Below, one piece after another: positions 13,134 through 13,215 of a stretch of 13,215 nucleotides of DNA. The notes under the pieces were generated by a model. It did no database searches, was not told where the DNA came from, and saw nothing but the letters and a program-made list of their open reading frames with translations. A program made the translations under genes and the position numbers. The DNA is from an uncultured Succinivibrionaceae bacterium (GTDB taxonomy: Bacteria > Pseudomonadota > Gammaproteobacteria > Enterobacterales > Succinivibrionaceae). Location: the NCBI GenBank assembly GCA_900539665.1, contig UQCV01000063.1, positions 1 through 13,215 on the forward strand. Direction: 5' to 3'. Numbering within the stretch: the stretch's first letter is position 1; each line of letters starts with the position of its first letter.

Positions 13134-13215
13134 ATGGACCATGATATGACTGACACCAAAGAAATTAAGTGGAATTTTAGCCACTACATCGACTCTCACG
13201 GCCGTACATACATCA
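13134..13215 (+). CDS. start of an unidentified gene, cut by the window edge
   Basis: An open frame runs to the end of the window from ATG 13134 (MDHDMTDTKEIKWNFS) or from the in-frame ATG 13146 (MTDTKEIKWNFSHYIDSHG). An in-frame TAG at 13122-13124 bounds it upstream. Only 23-27 codons are visible. Codon choice looks coding-like, but neither ATG has a convincing Shine-Dalgarno. No signal peptide is visible. I cannot name a family. It would be transcribed divergently from the DUF4124 gene. Confidence 0.45.
   Translation, partial: MDHDMTDTKEIKWNFSHYIDSHGRTYI

Noticed and set aside
1..13215. CRISPR arrays, tRNA or rRNA genes, prophage or intact transposase genes.
   Set aside because: No regularly spaced direct repeats, no tRNA-like cloverleaf, and no protein resembling an integrase or transposase was seen.

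Overview
The window looks like a chromosomal segment of a low-GC gammaproteobacterium. SpoT, RpoZ, Gmk, the EngB-type GTPase, NtrB and NtrC all read as close relatives of their enterobacterial and vibrio-type counterparts. The DUF3334-like protein and the DUF4124 protein beside ntrBC are typical, from memory, of the Aeromonas/Vibrio/Shewanella side of the class. The presence of ntrBC argues against Pasteurellaceae. A Succinivibrionaceae/Aeromonadales host is my best guess, but it is an inference and not something the sequence proves.

Layout. A + strand gene (188-1204) encodes a protein with the agmatine/peptidyl-arginine deiminase fold signature but without the catalytic residues. It converges, across a shared hairpin, on a minus-strand block that transcribes leftward: spoT (GTG start, 5884-3752), an alpha/beta hydrolase abutting it with no gap, a small very acidic protein, and a CobW/COG0523 GTPase. 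Right of spoT a strong intrinsic terminator separates it from rpoZ, so rpoZ and spoT look like separate transcription units, unlike the gmk-rpoZ-spoT arrangement I recall from E. coli. Further right lie gmk and an EngB/YihA ribosome-assembly GTPase that overlap by 4 nt. A second terminator then separates them from a DUF3334-like protein with a CheC/CheX-like ExxN stretch and a CheZ-like C-terminal tail. Then comes a 70-residue two-helix membrane protein with its own terminator.

The 490-bp gap 9173-9662 is the most unusual part. It has no ORF but contains several strong hairpins, a near-consensus minus-strand sigma70 promoter, and sequences resembling the terminal palindromes of IS200/IS605-type tnpB elements. 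I read it as a tnpB-less element or a stand-alone omega-RNA-like locus upstream of the small membrane protein. The main alternative is an unrelated structured RNA.

The right part is the nitrogen-regulation unit: ntrC (glnG) and ntrB (glnL), 4 nt apart, behind a cluster of NtrC-type half-sites, with a secreted DUF4124 protein upstream of ntrB. glnA is not in the window. At the extreme right end a divergent + strand gene begins and runs off the edge.

Functionally the window joins stringent-response control (SpoT, omega subunit), purine nucleotide supply (Gmk), ribosome assembly (EngB) and nitrogen control (NtrBC) with several poorly characterised partners.
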